In this document: piece after piece, positions 19,888-32,661 of the stretch
How positions within the stretch are numbered: position 1 is the first letter of the stretch
Layout of the letters: the number at the start of each line of letters is the position of its first letter
Source: Silene conica
Lineage: Eukaryota; Streptophyta; Magnoliopsida; Caryophyllales; Caryophyllaceae
Assembly (NCBI GenBank): GCA_029255685.2
Contig: CM055318.2
Coordinates: 12,343,001-12,407,000 of the forward strand
Length of the DNA stretch: 64,000 nt
Direction: 5' to 3'
Program-made: the position numbers and the translations under genes
The notes under the pieces: model-generated
The model's input: the letters and a program-made list of their open reading frames with translations, nothing else
What the model was told of the DNA's origin: nothing
Database searches by the model: none

Positions 19888-22800
19888 ATGGGAGATGTTG
19901 CTCTCGGCTTACCTGGTTCTTGGGCTGCTGATAATCGAGAGGCTTCTGATCATTACACAACTAAAGTGGGCGGTCTTCCTGTAAGTCCATTCCGAGTAGT
20001 CTAGTTTTCTTCTTCTTTTGGTTACGTAGTCATCACTCTGGCTTTCTCTTCTTGAAGGACTGGCCTTTTCCCAGGACGTCTTTGGCTCCGGAGCTGCTAC
20101 AGTGCAACACGTGTAGAAGTGCTGTCTTTCTCATTTCACAGGTATATTACTATGAGTGCATATTTTTTTCTTCTCTGAAATAAAATATGACACCCTTCTC
20201 TTTAGGTTTATGCCCCAATCACTACTGCAACAGGGAAGATTGAAGAGCGTGTAATCTATATTTTTGGTTGCACTGATTCACATTGTGGGAGGTATGCTTC
20301 GCTCGTACACTTTTAAGCTTGTACGATCATTGCTTTCAAATAGACATATCAGGACTTGGTTCATTATGTTGCCACTGTATTGAACTTACAGCTGGCGTGC
20401 TATTCGTGTTCAGAAGCCCGATAAGGTTGGGGAAATAAACTCTGGCGACTCAGAACGATCCCAGTTAACTATATCAGACACTTCTACTTCAGTTTCTAAG
20501 TGCTGGGATGACTTGCACTCATTTGAACCTGGATCAGAGGATAGCGGAGAAAAGGATGGCATGGATATGCAGGATTTAGCTAGGGCCCTTTCTGAAGCTG
20601 CAACTCTTGCTTCTGGCTCTGGGAAAGGAAAAACCAAAAAGAAAGCTAAAAGGAAGACTGAAATTTCGGCTCAACCTCATCAGTCGGCCGCAAACCCAAA
20701 TAGTGCTGATGGCTCCTCTCTTGGTAAACTTGAATTTTATTTTATTCTTTAATTGTATAAATTCTCTTTGAGATAGCTTTTCCCCATATCTGGACTGAAT
20801 GGACAAGTACTTCGGAGTTTACCTCATGCTTGCGTGATATTTATTCTGAAGTGCATTAGGAAGATCTTTCTAACCTAGATGCACAAGATCCCGGAGAAAG
20901 CTTAGAGAGTCTTACACTAACACCTGCTGTCTTACTAAAGGTATCACGAGGCATCGGAGTCAAACTACTCCCTCATTTTCACTATGAGTCTCCTATAGTC
21001 CTATTTGACCTTTTGCAGTCTCCATGGCTACCCCATGACCATATTTTTTTTACATTAACTCTCGGTTGAAAATATAATTTTGTGAAAGATTGTTTTATTA
21101 CTAATGTAGATATTTTTCAAATTTTTTAATATTTTTAAGCATACAAAATTTGAACAAGAAGATCATAGTTTAAGGGAGGGGTTATTTTCTTTTGGCATCA
21201 ATTTAGCTGTTGGTATCAGGAGAATAAGGGACTTTAGAACCTTCAGTGTTTCCTTGATGTCTTGTTGGCTCTTGTCCCCACCTAGCACTATTGCCTGATG
21301 AAGGTTTTTCTAGCTTTCTTCATTTATGCATTGCTTGATTACAATATTTGGAGTGGGATGGAGGGGAGGGGAGGGATGGTGAATAGAGCCTTGGTATTCT
21401 CCATCCAAATATTTCCAATGTTGGATCTCGTTTATTTTCTTCTTCATTTTCTATTTTGACAAGGGAGGTTGTTCCCCTTCCATTATCTCCAAATCTTCCT
21501 ATCCAAACACAAGGGTTAATGCCCAACGAACTATCTGGCCTTTATATTTTAGAATACTTTTGGCTGAATGTTCGGTCATTTGACACATTCCTTGCAATAC
21601 TAATATACTGCTTTTTGTTGATAATAATTGTTCTCGTGCACTTGTTTTTGCAGTGTTACCTTGCTTCTATTTATATTATGAAGAGGACAGATTCAACAAT
21701 AAATTGGCGCCTGTCGTTCCAGTTCCAGTTCCAGTTCTAGGTCCAGGTATATCTCTGAGACTATTGACCCCGTACCCTCCACAATGTATATAAGTTCAAT
21801 TTATAAGAACTACTTAAAATTTCGTTTAACCGAAACTGAACCGAAAGCTAGACTGATAAAGCGCATTGCACGAAATAGATCTAAGTCTAAAAGAAGAAAA
21901 AAAAACCCAACTCAAATTACAAAGCATTCACACAGTGACACATTCTCTCTCAGTCATGCCTCATTCTCACCCCATCTCCGTCACCTCACAAACACCATTG
22001 CGCTAGTACTCAACCACCAATCGCCTTTCTGCCGGCCACCCTTCTTTTGCCTTACTGTCACTCACCTTTCGCCATTGTCGCCGCCGTTTGCCTCATCCTC
22101 TGCCTGTTTTATTTTCGTCTTTTTCTTTTTTATTTTATTTGTGGTGGTTGGCCGTGGTTATTAGTTCCACCGTCTACTATTATAGATATCATCATATCAA
22201 TGGTTTAGTTTTTGACAAGTAATATAAGTTGGCATATGACAATAACAAGAACAACCACATTCAAGAGCTATAACTTGACAACTGACTTCATTTAACAATT
22301 GGTTGGCAGTTGAGTTTTTAATCTTTTTCTAGTTTCATTTTGGTGATATTGAATTACATGTGAATTCTGTGATTCTGGCTGTGTTTGATGGTTATTGCGA
22401 ACCTCTATGTGCAACCAAGAACAAAACAAGAAAAGATGCAGAACTGATTCCGTTAACGGGTTCGACCGGTTCACCAAATTGATAATAACCGGTTGATACC
22501 GGTTTGGTTATGGTTCACCTTTTTGATGAACCGATTAACCGTTTAACTTGTTCACATACGAATACATGGTTTTAAATCTCGGTATCGGTCATAGTCGCGG
22601 TAGGTAATCGACTAATCGGCCATTGCCGATGGATCATGTTGAATCTCGGTGATTTCTCGGGCGATATCTCGTATCGGTAGAGTGAAAATCCGATACGACT
22701 CGGCCGAGATTTAAAACCATTCCACTTACTCAAAATATTACCTATGTTTTTTATTCTCATATTTCGAGATGCTCACTTCTCTCTTTAATATCTTTCAAAA

Positions 22801-24958
22801 GATATGAAAAAATATTATGAAGGGATTCATATGAATAATGAAAGCTCATTTCATCAGAAATTAAATGGTATAATCTTAATAATTTTTAAACTAGTATGTT
22901 TTTGTAAAATTAAAGTCAAAGACTCGCTTCAAAAAACGACGTCGTCATACAAAAAATGGTGGGAAGAACCTTTTTTGGCATGAAGCTAATGATATCATTT
23001 TATAAATTTCTCAAATTAATGAAAATTAAGGGGTTGCCAATTTACTTAGAAGTTCTCGTTTGTTTTCTTATTTAGTATGATTGCACTTTAAGGGAAATTT
23101 TTGATAAACTTGTTATTATCTTATTATATAGTGGATGATGATGACATTAACCAGGACGAGACTTGGGAAAAGGAAAACTATGTGTATGATAAAGCTCTAC
23201 ACGCGGACCGGACTTACCTGAAGTTTAAGAAAAAGATAGATGGATGCCCAGAGCAGTGTCTCAGGTAATGAGTTTACAAAATGATACTATAGAAAAAAAT
23301 TATGGTGTAGAAACATCTCAATTTCCGCATGATTCTTGTGTCCTAGACGACGTTACTCGGAGTTCACATTATGATGCAACTCGTGTCCAACACATTGACA
23401 CAACTATATGTGTATGACCCTTGGATAATTCATTATTAGCCATAAAAGCGGCTATCTTAAAGAAGCGAATTCTTATATAAGATAGCTGAGCCTGACACCT
23501 GGACGTGCACCTGTGTATGTTAGTAACTTCTGTTTTAGTTACTTGGTAATTTATCGTGTTACTTCATTATTAGCCATTTGCCCATTACTATATTTGTATA
23601 GAAATGTAATTGAAAGTTTGAAACAGATACCTAAGAGGCTAGTTTCTAGGTTAGAGATGTTTGCTTCTCCTCCTCAAAAGGGAGGGATAGGGTTGGAGAT
23701 GGTGGTTGTTTGGTTCACTCTGCTTGACAAGGTTAAAATCTGTTTTTGGTATTTGTCTGTGTGTTTGTCATAGAAGTTCGCCTCCTTTTGTTATATAGAG
23801 TATTGGACTATTGCTGGATTTTGTTCTTACTTCATGACGGGACTGCTTCCGTTCCTATGGAGCCAAGAAAGCTGTATGCTTTTGTTCCAAATTATGATGT
23901 ACTAAAACACAAAGGTTCACTAAAATGGTTGCACATCTTTCCATTAGAAGTAGTAGTCATTTGTATAGGCGGAGTCATTGTTCTATTTGTATTCGTAGAA
24001 ATAATTTTAGATTCTTTTTCCCAGAAAATGGTAGTTATATGTGAATGTACTCAATCTCGAAAGATCTCATCATCAGGTATTCTTTTGGAGGGAAGCCTCT
24101 ATTGGCTACTGGAGTTGTTAGCGAATCTGGATCGTGTAACCTATGTGGTGAATCCAGGCATTACGAAATGCAGCTCATGCCTCCGTTAGTTTATTTTTTA
24201 CTGGAAGGAGCTACTGGAGTGCAACGAGAGTCGCTAGATAACTGGAGTTGGATGACCCTTATGGTATATACATGTTCAAAGGTAAGAATAATGGCTATTC
24301 AATCACTATGGTTATCTATGTTTTAAGAAACAGAGCACTCTTGCTACCATTTTCTATAGATGCCTTCTAGATAAATTGATAAAACCATACTTACCATACC
24401 GGCATGGGAGTAGTAACCAGTGAGTGACTGGCAGTCTTGCACTTCTAAAGGCAAAGTGGGTCGAGGAAAGTTCAAATTGAAACTTCACAAGAATTCCCTG
24501 TCAACTGCCAACTAGTAGATATAGGTTATTTTAGTGTGAATCCTATATATCCGTCACTGTTGCCAATTATGAGGACTGGTAGCCAGTAATTATATGGTAC
24601 TAACAACATACTCGATAATATTTCTTTAGTGTGTTCTTCACTTCTACATGTTTATATAAGAGTAAAAGACACACGGACAATGCTAGGGCGGTACTGAGTT
24701 TCGTTACGGCCCTCTCACATGCCCTTATTTCCCCATCCCCAATATTTTTTCTTTATGTTGCCATCTTGGTGCTTAACCCTTCTGATATTGGGTTTGTGGC
24801 TCCACCAGAGCTGCTTTCAGAAATCAGATGAAGAAATAACCAACACAAATGGCTGGACTGTGGTGGAAGAGACTATCATAGCACAGTTCGAAAAACTTCC
24901 GAGAAGCGCTTCCCGACGAGGATCACAGTTTGAATATCCTCTGACAAACACTTCTTGA
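19888..24958 (+). CDS. PDCD2: PDCD2-type protein (programmed cell death 2, C-terminal domain)
   Basis: Eight exons join in one frame: 19888-19980, 20058-20141, 20206-20291, 20392-20723, 21654-21746, 23132-23264, 24077-24281 and 24809-24958, giving 391 residues, close to plant homologues. All introns are GT-AG. The N-terminus ([27 protein letters not shown]) and a CxxC pair with a later CTDSHC look like the zinc-binding part. A Ser/Lys-rich linker follows (about 130-195), then the PDCD2_C domain: [51 protein letters not shown] and [13 protein letters not shown]. Animal and yeast relatives chaperone ribosomal protein uS5 during 40S assembly; the same role here is inference. Intron 5 (21747-23131) carries MITE-like insertions. 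No break was found. Confidence 0.9.
20724..21653 (+). other. Intron 4 of the PDCD2 gene with an exon-like stretch
   Basis: Exons 4 and 5 join in phase without it. Within it, 20777-20939 is bounded by a GATAG acceptor and an AAGGTATCA donor and continues the exon 4 frame, but with a TAG at 20857-20859, and its exit phase does not fit exon 5. It is either a fossil exon or a premature-stop exon. Confidence 0.4.
22566..22720. mobile_element. Short TIR MITE in intron 5 of the PDCD2 gene
   Basis: Perfect 17-base terminal inverted repeats: ATGGTTTTAAATCTCGG at the left and its reverse complement at the right, 155 bp in all. The inside is rich in CGG/CGA words such as ATCGGT. No target duplication is evident, so the superfamily is undecided. 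Confidence 0.65.
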
Positions 24959-26275
24959 CGAGGTTACTTTTCTTGATCTATACAACATTCTGTTTTCCAT
25001 GTTCCGCTTAATAGCTGCTTAGCATGTGTGGAAAGCTAAAAACCTGTAGAAAAAAATGGATTATGCATTAATCAGTTAGTTTTTTTTATGATAAACTTTT
25101 TTTCCTATCTGCTAAAAAGCTACCTGAAACCTGAAAAGGTACCTGAAAACTAAAAAGGTAGCTGAAACTGAAAAGGTAACTGATAAGGTAGCTGAAAATT
25201 AGGAGCTGATAAACTGACTGATTATATAAAAAACTGTTTAGCAAACTAACTGAAAAGATAGCTTATTTTAGTGAAATGACAGAAAAGGATATAATAATTA
25301 TTTACTGTATTATAGATTGAAGGGTAAAAATGTAATATAACCTAGAATCAGGTACCTGAAATCTAAAATGCTACCTCATGTAGCATTTCATTTCAGGTAA
25401 CTTATTTGATCAAATAAGTTACTTGCCAAACACTTACAAAAAAATAAGTTACCTGATTCTTTTGGCAAAAAAGCTACTTCAGGCAAATCAGGTACCTGGA
25501 GTGCGCTGCCAAACAGAGCCATAGTTCTGCATCGGCTTAGGTCTTTCCTCGATCCTTTACTCAACTCATGTTAGGCATGGAACGAGGGGCATGTTTCCCG
25601 TGTCTTGGAGCACCATTCCATTGAGTACTTTATACGCCTTGGTCAGTGTCTAGTTTTCACATCAGACAAAGAGTATGAGTCAATTGAATTAGAATAATAG
25701 GCTTTTATGTTTTTTTGTCATGGTGATCCTTTGTGGTTCCCTTGAACATGAATGGTATAAAATCATTCGAATTTTGGTTTGGTACTAATTGCACTTAAAT
25801 TTTTGTGTCATGCATGATACACAACTCATTGTTGATGGGGCAAATAGTGCTGCAAATGATAAACAAAACTTCATATGTAATGTCAAACCCTAAACCCTAG
25901 TGGTTCCCTCGAATTAGAACAATAGGCTTTTAAATTTGTCATCGCGATCCTTAGTGGTTCCCTCGAACAAGAGTATTTCTCTTGTTAGAACATCTCACAT
26001 TACGGTAGTGTGAGATATAACCTTAAAAACTACAGACGGAGTAAAAACTTTCACAAAGGAAAAAAAGAAGAAAAGCTAAGATACAAACAATATATGATAA
26101 GCTTAGTTTGAGACCTTCTCATATTATATTTTCTGCAACTTTATATTTGAATAGAAACTGAATTAATATTTTTATGATTTTCAAAAAAAATAAAAAAAAT
26201 AAAAACTTTGCTTTTTAGCTTACTTGCACTTGTCACATTTCAACACAAGTTCAAATTACAATTACAACAAGACAA
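24959..26275. other. Intergenic region between the PDCD2 and first P450 genes
   Basis: The two genes point toward each other. Between 25110 and 25510 AGGTACCTGAAA-like words and their inverted forms recur many times, ending GCGCTGCCAAACAGAGCC, which looks like the right end of a hAT-like MITE whose left end I could not find. A stretch of about 75 bp at 25682-25755 (AATAGGCTTTTA ... GTGGTTCCC) is repeated in diverged form at 25912-25973. Confidence 0.5.
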
Positions 26276-27847
26276 CTACTTTATAGCAGCACCGTTGGTA
26301 GAACTCCATCTATTGCTAACTTCAACTTTCAACCCATGCTTCATATGAAGAATAATTGATACATCTAGTTCTGCTGCAGGGCTTTCATTAACCAACTTAA
26401 ACTCATAGTTATGGATCAAAGTCGCGCCAACCATCTTCATTTGAGTAAATGCCACCTCCTTTCCTAGACAAGTCCTCGGGCCGGCATTGAAACACAAGAA
26501 CTTATATGGTGGCTCATATTTAATCTTCCCTTGCTCTGTGATCCATCTCTCTGGCTTGAACTCCAAGCAATCTTCACCCCATACGCCTTTCATTCTCGCC
26601 ATTGCGTATAGTGAAAACACTATTTTCATCTCGGGAGTGACATGATGGCCACTTGGTAAAGTGTCTGGTTTTAGTGGTGACTTGTGTTGAAATGGGACAG
26701 GAGGGTATAACCTTAGCGACTCACAAAATGTTGCATGTAGATATGTTAAGTTTTTTGCTTCCTCTTCTTTGAACACATGCCATTTATTAGCTTGATCACT
26801 AAATGCCATATTTTTTCTTAGCTCATCTATAATCTTCTGTTTTACTCTAGGGTTTTGCGTTACGAGCCAAATGAACCATGTTAGAGCTGAACTAGTTGTG
26901 TCTCTCCCTGCTAACATTAGGTTTAGAATGGCGTCTCTTAAGAATTTGTCATGTTTGGTGTTAATCCCTCCAATTTCATGAGCATCACCTGTAATGAATG
27001 TCGTTAAGAGATCGACCCCACCCTCTTGCTCATCTTGGATCTGTAGCGAGGAAATTTTTCTTTTTTTAGACTCGAGTTCTTGACGCTTCATTGATACAAT
27101 ATTATCAATGAAATGATCAAGAATTTTCCAAGCTTGGCTCAGAATCTTTTCATGTCCTATGCCAAGTTTTTTCTCCAACCTCCAAATATTTTCAGGGATG
27201 ACGTGACGGATGGCTATGGCTTCCTCTGCATCATCTAGGGCCTTAGAGAAGGGCACATCTTGAAATTCAGTGGTTAGGCAACCGGGATCATGTCCAGTGA
27301 CCAGCAAGCATGTAGTGTCAAACGTGAGCCTTTGGAACACATCTTGCAAGTCTATGACAAGGTTGTCTTTAGAAGCACTTTGGAGAATAGGAACTAGTCC
27401 ATTCTCAACCTTGTCATAAGTAACATTAACTAAGAATTTCATGAATGTTCGATGATTAATCAAAGAACGTGTAATCTTCCTCTGAAATTTCCACAAATCT
27501 CCATCGGAGTTAAAAATCCCGTCCCCTAAGATATCAAAAATCCTAGAGAACTCATCTCCCTTGGGATAGTTTGCGAAGTTGGTGCTCATGATGTATTGGA
27601 TATTTGTAGGATCAACTGTAAGAAATAGGTCCATATTTGCAAACCATGGACCTTTGAATAGGAATGTACAGTTTGTGGCTTGTAAAACATCGAAACAACG
27701 GTGATGAACACGGGGAAGGTGAACCAAAAGACTTGGCAACATTCCTAGGAAAGGCCAATTCCATGGAAGGCCATTTCTTGTCAAGTAGCAAGTGACGAAG
27801 AAACATATAATAGCAAGAAAAATTTCAGGATATTGTATATATCCCAT
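26276..27847 (-). CDS. Cytochrome P450, CYP96-type (copy 1)
   Basis: A single exon encodes 523 residues, the usual length. An N-terminal hydrophobic anchor (about 8-22) is followed by the WPFLGMLP hinge, the oxygen-binding I-helix AGRDTTSS (313-320), the K-helix ESLR (376-379), PERW (432-435), and the haem loop FNAGPRTCLG with Cys460. All catalytic landmarks are intact. The pattern GPWF...NFANYPKG and the lack of introns fit CYP96 in the CYP86 clan: ER-bound monooxygenases of long-chain substrates, for example the mid-chain alkane hydroxylase CYP96A15 of Arabidopsis wax. The substrate here is unknown. It is clearly more diverged than copies 2 and 3 are from each other. The ATG at 27847 is just downstream of a TATA stretch. 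Confidence 0.9.
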   Translation of the reverse strand: MGYIQYPEIFLAIICFFVTCYLTRNGLPWNWPFLGMLPSLLVHLPRVHHRCFDVLQATNCTFLFKGPWFANMDLFLTVDPTNIQYIMSTNFANYPKGDEFSRIFDILGDGIFNSDGDLWKFQRKITRSLINHRTFMKFLVNVTYDKVENGLVPILQSASKDNLVIDLQDVFQRLTFDTTCLLVTGHDPGCLTTEFQDVPFSKALDDAEEAIAIRHVIPENIWRLEKKLGIGHEKILSQAWKILDHFIDNIVSMKRQELESKKRKISSLQIQDEQEGGVDLLTTFITGDAHEIGGINTKHDKFLRDAILNLMLAGRDTTSSALTWFIWLVTQNPRVKQKIIDELRKNMAFSDQANKWHVFKEEEAKNLTYLHATFCESLRLYPPVPFQHKSPLKPDTLPSGHHVTPEMKIVFSLYAMARMKGVWGEDCLEFKPERWITEQGKIKYEPPYKFLCFNAGPRTCLGKEVAFTQMKMVGATLIHNYEFKLVNESPAAELDVSIILHMKHGLKVEVSNRWSSTNGAAIK

Positions 27848-27927
27848 TTTGTATTGATGACTGATGAGTGCAAAATGTTGTCTTAAGGGTATGTTTGGTT
27901 TGATTGGATATTTGAAAAAGATGCATG

Positions 27928-27942
27928 TATATATATATAGAT
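27928..27942 (-). promoter_or_regulatory. TATA stretch of P450 copy 1
   Basis: An alternating TA run about 80-95 bp upstream of the start codon, at a plausible distance for a TATA box with a short leader. Confidence 0.55.
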
Positions 27943-29400
27943 ATGGGGCTAAATAGTGATGTTAAATAGAGATTTCAGCTAACATCTTTTTTTTAGGTAC
28001 AGTTTGGTAAACATAAGTAAAGTTGCGCAGTTACGAGTCCCTTATTCGTGAGATCAGATTAACGTTGCTTTTTTTTGGGTGGTGGTTGTAGGTGGAGTAA
28101 TGTTATGCATGATGTAGTGTCCCAGGTACCCATGGAGATACTTCTGGTTAACAACGAAAGAAATTAGAAATTGTCAAAATGTCAATAAGTAAAAGGTTCA
28201 GTGTCATTGTTTTTTAATTTCCGGAGTTATAATCTGGTCGATTTGTCATACCCTCGTGTTCAAATGGTGACGATGACGATCAAGGAAGGTTCAGATAGTA
28301 AGTTGTTCTTGTTTTTCTACCCCGTTTATTGAAAAGTATTAAGGATTTATCGGAAGAAGCAATATGAGTGAGTAATACTTTGCAGTTAGTAAACTTGTGG
28401 TTCACTTTTAGGTGACCTAGTTAACGATATTGCTCATCTAATGTTTTTAAGGTTATAATGAGTCCATAATTAGTGGGTGCAACTGAAACTGGGCTTATTG
28501 CATCACCATTATTACCTACTAATACTACCAACTCCTATTTTTATCTGCATTCTGATTCGATTAATATGGTTTAACATTTCTTAGCTTGAGGACGTTATCT
28601 TCTATGGTTTCGTAATCTATGACTGAGGTCTTAGTTACTCGAGTTGTTCTAGCTTAGTGGTCAAGGCAGAAGGTGTTAGTAACTGATGTTATTTTAGCAT
28701 AATAGTTAATGCGGAAGTATTGTGGATAATAGGTCCCAACTCCCAATTCCTAGACTTAGCAAAACTGACGTAACTTGAATTAACCCAATTCAACCTGATC
28801 TGCCCTAAATTCCGTCAATTTTGTAAATGACCCGTTTCCCGGTCTACCAAATCCTCTTAGAATTCTAGACTGTAATGCTCTTGTGACTCATTTGACTAAA
28901 TACTATCTACATTGACATTTACACTTCATAAGTAGATAAGTATGCAATCATTTCACTCAAGTAGCCCAGTAATATTTTTTTCTGAAAATAAAAATAAAAA
29001 ATAAAAATGGGGGTTAATGCGTGAAATATTGTTAATCTCAATTTTTCCCCAAATTGGTGATCAAAGGGGACTTGTTACTTGTATTAAGCCTAAAGTTAAT
29101 TTGAGAATGTGGTGGGCAATCGACAATTTTCTCATTTCCTTGATTATTTCTTGCATAATCCCCTCTTAATTTCTTATCTAATTTCAATGTAGGGAGACCA
29201 TGTCTCATAATTTCTTGCAATGCACAAACTATATGCTCAACTTTCGATGGATTATTATTAGATTTGAAGCATGGATTGTTCCTTCTGAAACCAATCAGTA
29301 GCACAATTCACGCCAGTCGAGTAGTCGAACCCGAGTCATTTTGAGAGCAATGCCCAGAGACCAGAGTTGCCTTGGGTCATTGGGTGTCGATTCTATATTA
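27943..29400. other. Intergenic sequence
   Basis: No gene, RNA or bounded transposon was recognised. It contains the upstream region of P450 copy 1 and otherwise unremarkable AT-rich sequence. Confidence 0.5.
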
Positions 29401-31633
29401 ACTAGTTTAGAACCCGTGCAAAGTTGCACGGATATGTATAGATGAAATTTTACAGTTTTATATTATCAATGTAGTAATAAGAGTATATAACATTATGTAA
29501 ATGATCTACCTTAAATTAAAATTAAAATATTGTCTAACTGCATTAACCATAAACTGATTCAATAATACCGCAATCGATTGAAAGAATTTATATATAGTAT
29601 CTGCCAAAACCTGACTCTGGGAAACAAAAGAAAGATTAAGAAAGCTAATAGAAAAGGTTATGTGTGCTTTAGACGGTCAAAACATGACTCGACCCGTAAA
29701 CCTGGCCCGATCCGACAAGACACGACCCGATTTGATCTGCTTTTTCATGGTCAAAGACCCGTAGACCTTGACCCGCAGCCTGAAATGACCCGAATCCAAA
29801 ATAACCCGTTATTTTATGGTTGAAATTCGAATCGACCCGTTCGACCCGATGCTTTGAAGATAAATTAGGAATATTATTAAAATATTAATATTTTTATATT
29901 AAATTTGAAATAATAATCTTAAGTTTATAATTAAAAAATTAGTTTAAAAGTCAATTTTATATAACTTTTAAACCATTAAATCATAAAATAATTATTAAAA
30001 TAATGAATATAATAATATTATTAATATAAAATGATAAAATAAAAGATGTCATAAACTTTTCTCAAACGTATTCTAATCCCGATCCGACTTGATACCCGTA
30101 TAACCTGACCCGTATCTGTCTTACCCGTATTCTTACTCGACCCGAGACTCGACCGACCTGAACCGTTTAGCAGGCCTAAGTCATCAAGCTTTTACATGTA
30201 TATCCGTTTTTAATCATACATGTATATCCGTTTTTAGCATTAACATTATCCTAGTATCTAAGACCGTCTTAATTTAAATCGACTCTCACAACAAATTATA
30301 GTAGAGGGAAACGGAAAAAGGGTTATAAAATGTTTTAAGTTAAGACAATATTAAGCAAGACATACTATCAAATAGTAATCTCCATTTTTTTTACATTAAA
30401 AAGTAAAAGTCTCATGTCATTTGTCGATCCAATAATTTAATACAAAATATTTAAAAAGAAAAACACAAAATTTGCCAAAAATATGTAGCAGTTAAGAAAA
30501 AGTATGGTATGTAATTGGCCTATACTATAGTCAATGAATTAAATGAACACAAAAAAAAATTATACAGTAAATTATGTGAAATTATATTACAAAGTATAAA
30601 ATTTATTAAAAGCTCGGCATGAATTAGATTATGCATCTGATGTACTATTATCAGTTGCAGTTGTACAGTTTCTGAATAATAGATTTTCGAGTTTTGTTTT
30701 AAAGATTAAGAATTTTATTATAAAGTATATATCTAAATGTGTTATTTAAACATTATGCTCAAAAATCTATATATCTCAAAAACATTGCATATAAGCTCAT
30801 TTAAATGTGCGTTTTGACGGAATGTTTTTAAAATATAACTTATAAGTTTCAAAAAACTCAAAAAAATACACATAAGCCCTCAATTAAAAATTTAAAATTT
30901 AAAATTAAAAGTTAGGCCTGAAGTAGTATATGTGATATATGTTCCTTTTTTTCGAAATAGAATGGCAAAATCATATTAAAACCTACAATTCACATTTATC
31001 TTTTTTATATCTTGAAATTAAATGATAAAATAAAAATATTAATTAATTTCGTTGATAAAAGTTCTGATGAATAAATACCTTGCAAAAATTTACAACTTTT
31101 GAAAAAGTAAAACTTGATATATGGTTAATATTTGTATAAATCAACTTAGCGATGTGAAAAATTTATTACATCAAAATTCAACTATAATAAAAAAATTATA
31201 GCGGAAATTGATGTATGACTAACTGAAGATTATGACATCAAAAGTTAAAGAATTTATATTTTGGGAAAATATAATCTTGAAAAATAATAAGTTAGTTTTT
31301 TTAAGAAGATAATAATCTAAAATGGTAATTTTGAAAATAAATATTTGTAATTATTTTTTTTTATCTATAGATTGTTAGGTACTCAATTCCTTTGAATGAG
31401 CCCAGAATCGTAGTGATTCCTAGTTTAGGAAATACAATCTCTAAATTAGATAGGAGAATATTTACACAATAATAATTGCAGAGAATATGAAAGCATATTT
31501 ACAGAATATGTTTGGTGTCTAATAATTTACTTATTTTAGTGGTTATCTTTGGTTAGGCGGGAAAACTTTTTATGAGGGAGTGACACGTGGATAGTAAATG
31601 TATAGTGGTTGTTTGTTTATACTTTTATATAGA
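29401..31633 (-). mobile_element. Non-autonomous Helitron (probable)
   Basis: Read on the minus strand it starts TCTATATAAAAG preceded by A (31633) and ends CTAGT followed by T (29401). The hairpin CCGTGCAA-CT-TTGCACGG lies eight bases before the CTAGT end. TC start, CTRRT end, a subterminal hairpin and A/T insertion are the Helitron hallmarks. The 2.2 kb inside is AT-rich, has no Rep/helicase ORF, and contains a block rich in GACCCG words (29690-30160) that may be a nested repeat. Confidence 0.65.
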
Positions 31634-31968
31634 TAAATGAAAATTCGATAACGTATATCCTATTTATAACAAGTTTTGTATTAAACATTTGGAAAAATTT
31701 GAAAATTACTTTATATTTACACTTTTTTTAAAGTTATTCGCTATAAAACAAAATTTCAATATTACTTTCTTATAAGAGTTTTGATCCAAAATTGTTATCA
31801 AGAGCCAACTTAGGTCAAAATTATAAGAAATTGATGAAATTACCCTTTTTTATAATACAAACTTATTATAGTTTACCATAATTTATTATTGGTTCATTCT
31901 CAAATATTCTCAACCAAAATTACTCTATTAAAAGCAATTAGCCTTAATTTTCTGATTTCAACTTCTCC
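31634..31968. other. AT-rich spacer
   Basis: I see nothing beyond AT-rich sequence between the Helitron and the next element. Confidence 0.4.
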
Positions 31969-31977
31969 GTTGATAAT

Positions 31978-32652
31978 CACAAATTCTTATTTAAGACGGA
32001 ACTACCCGTCGCAAGCTTACGACGGGCCAAATACGCACCATATTTAGCAAAATGTGTCTGGGTCAGATTTACTAACAAATAAGATCTCGCAATTGTGTGA
32101 TGTTTGTGTTTTAATGTTGATATATTTAGGCATTATGTATGATGACTACAATGTTCTTTATTTTGCCGACATATATTTTTTTTTTTGTTAAGTAGATATG
32201 TTCTATTCTTTAACTGTTATGTTGTATACGTTACATAATGTTATATATTACGTACACATGGTTATGCTGCTTTGTTGTTACCTTTTGTCATTATGTTTAC
32301 CCTCAGTAGTGTTGACATTATGGTTTAGTTAGTTAACATACGAAAATTTATGCTGTGTAATTAGATGTTGATATACTTATGTATTATGTACATATATATT
32401 ACACATGTTGTTAGACTGATTTGTAGTTGTCATTTGTAATTATGTTTCCCTTCGATTGTGTTAACATTATGCTTAAGTTTGTTAACATTATGCTTAAGTT
32501 TGTTAACATGTTGTCTATGTTTTGTTCTTTAACTGTTATGTACTGTACATTCCATCCATCAGCCACAAGTGGTATGTATTCGACCCATTTAACCGATATT
32601 TGGCCCGTCGCAAGCTTGCGACGGGTATGTCCGTCTTACAAAAAACGGACAC
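31978..32652. mobile_element. 675-bp element with 9-bp target duplication (MULE-like family)
   Basis: GTTGATAAT flanks it at 31969-31977 and 32653-32661. The left end CACAAATTCTTATTT and right end AAAAACGGACAC match the 196-bp MITE at 17538. Both ends carry a CCCGTCGCAAGCTT-CGACGGG palindrome (32006-32030 and 32604-32625). The inside includes a 21-bp tandem repeat near 32459-32502 (TTAACATTATGC). No transposase. Confidence 0.8.
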
Positions 32653-32661
32653 GTTGATAAT

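Noticed and set aside
21784..22164. 126-codon ORF
   Set aside because: It lies within intron 5 of the PDCD2 gene and is low-complexity with no recognisable domain.
23746..24189. 147-codon ORF
   Set aside because: It overlaps exon 7 of the PDCD2 gene (24077-24281) in another frame and its upstream part is intronic.
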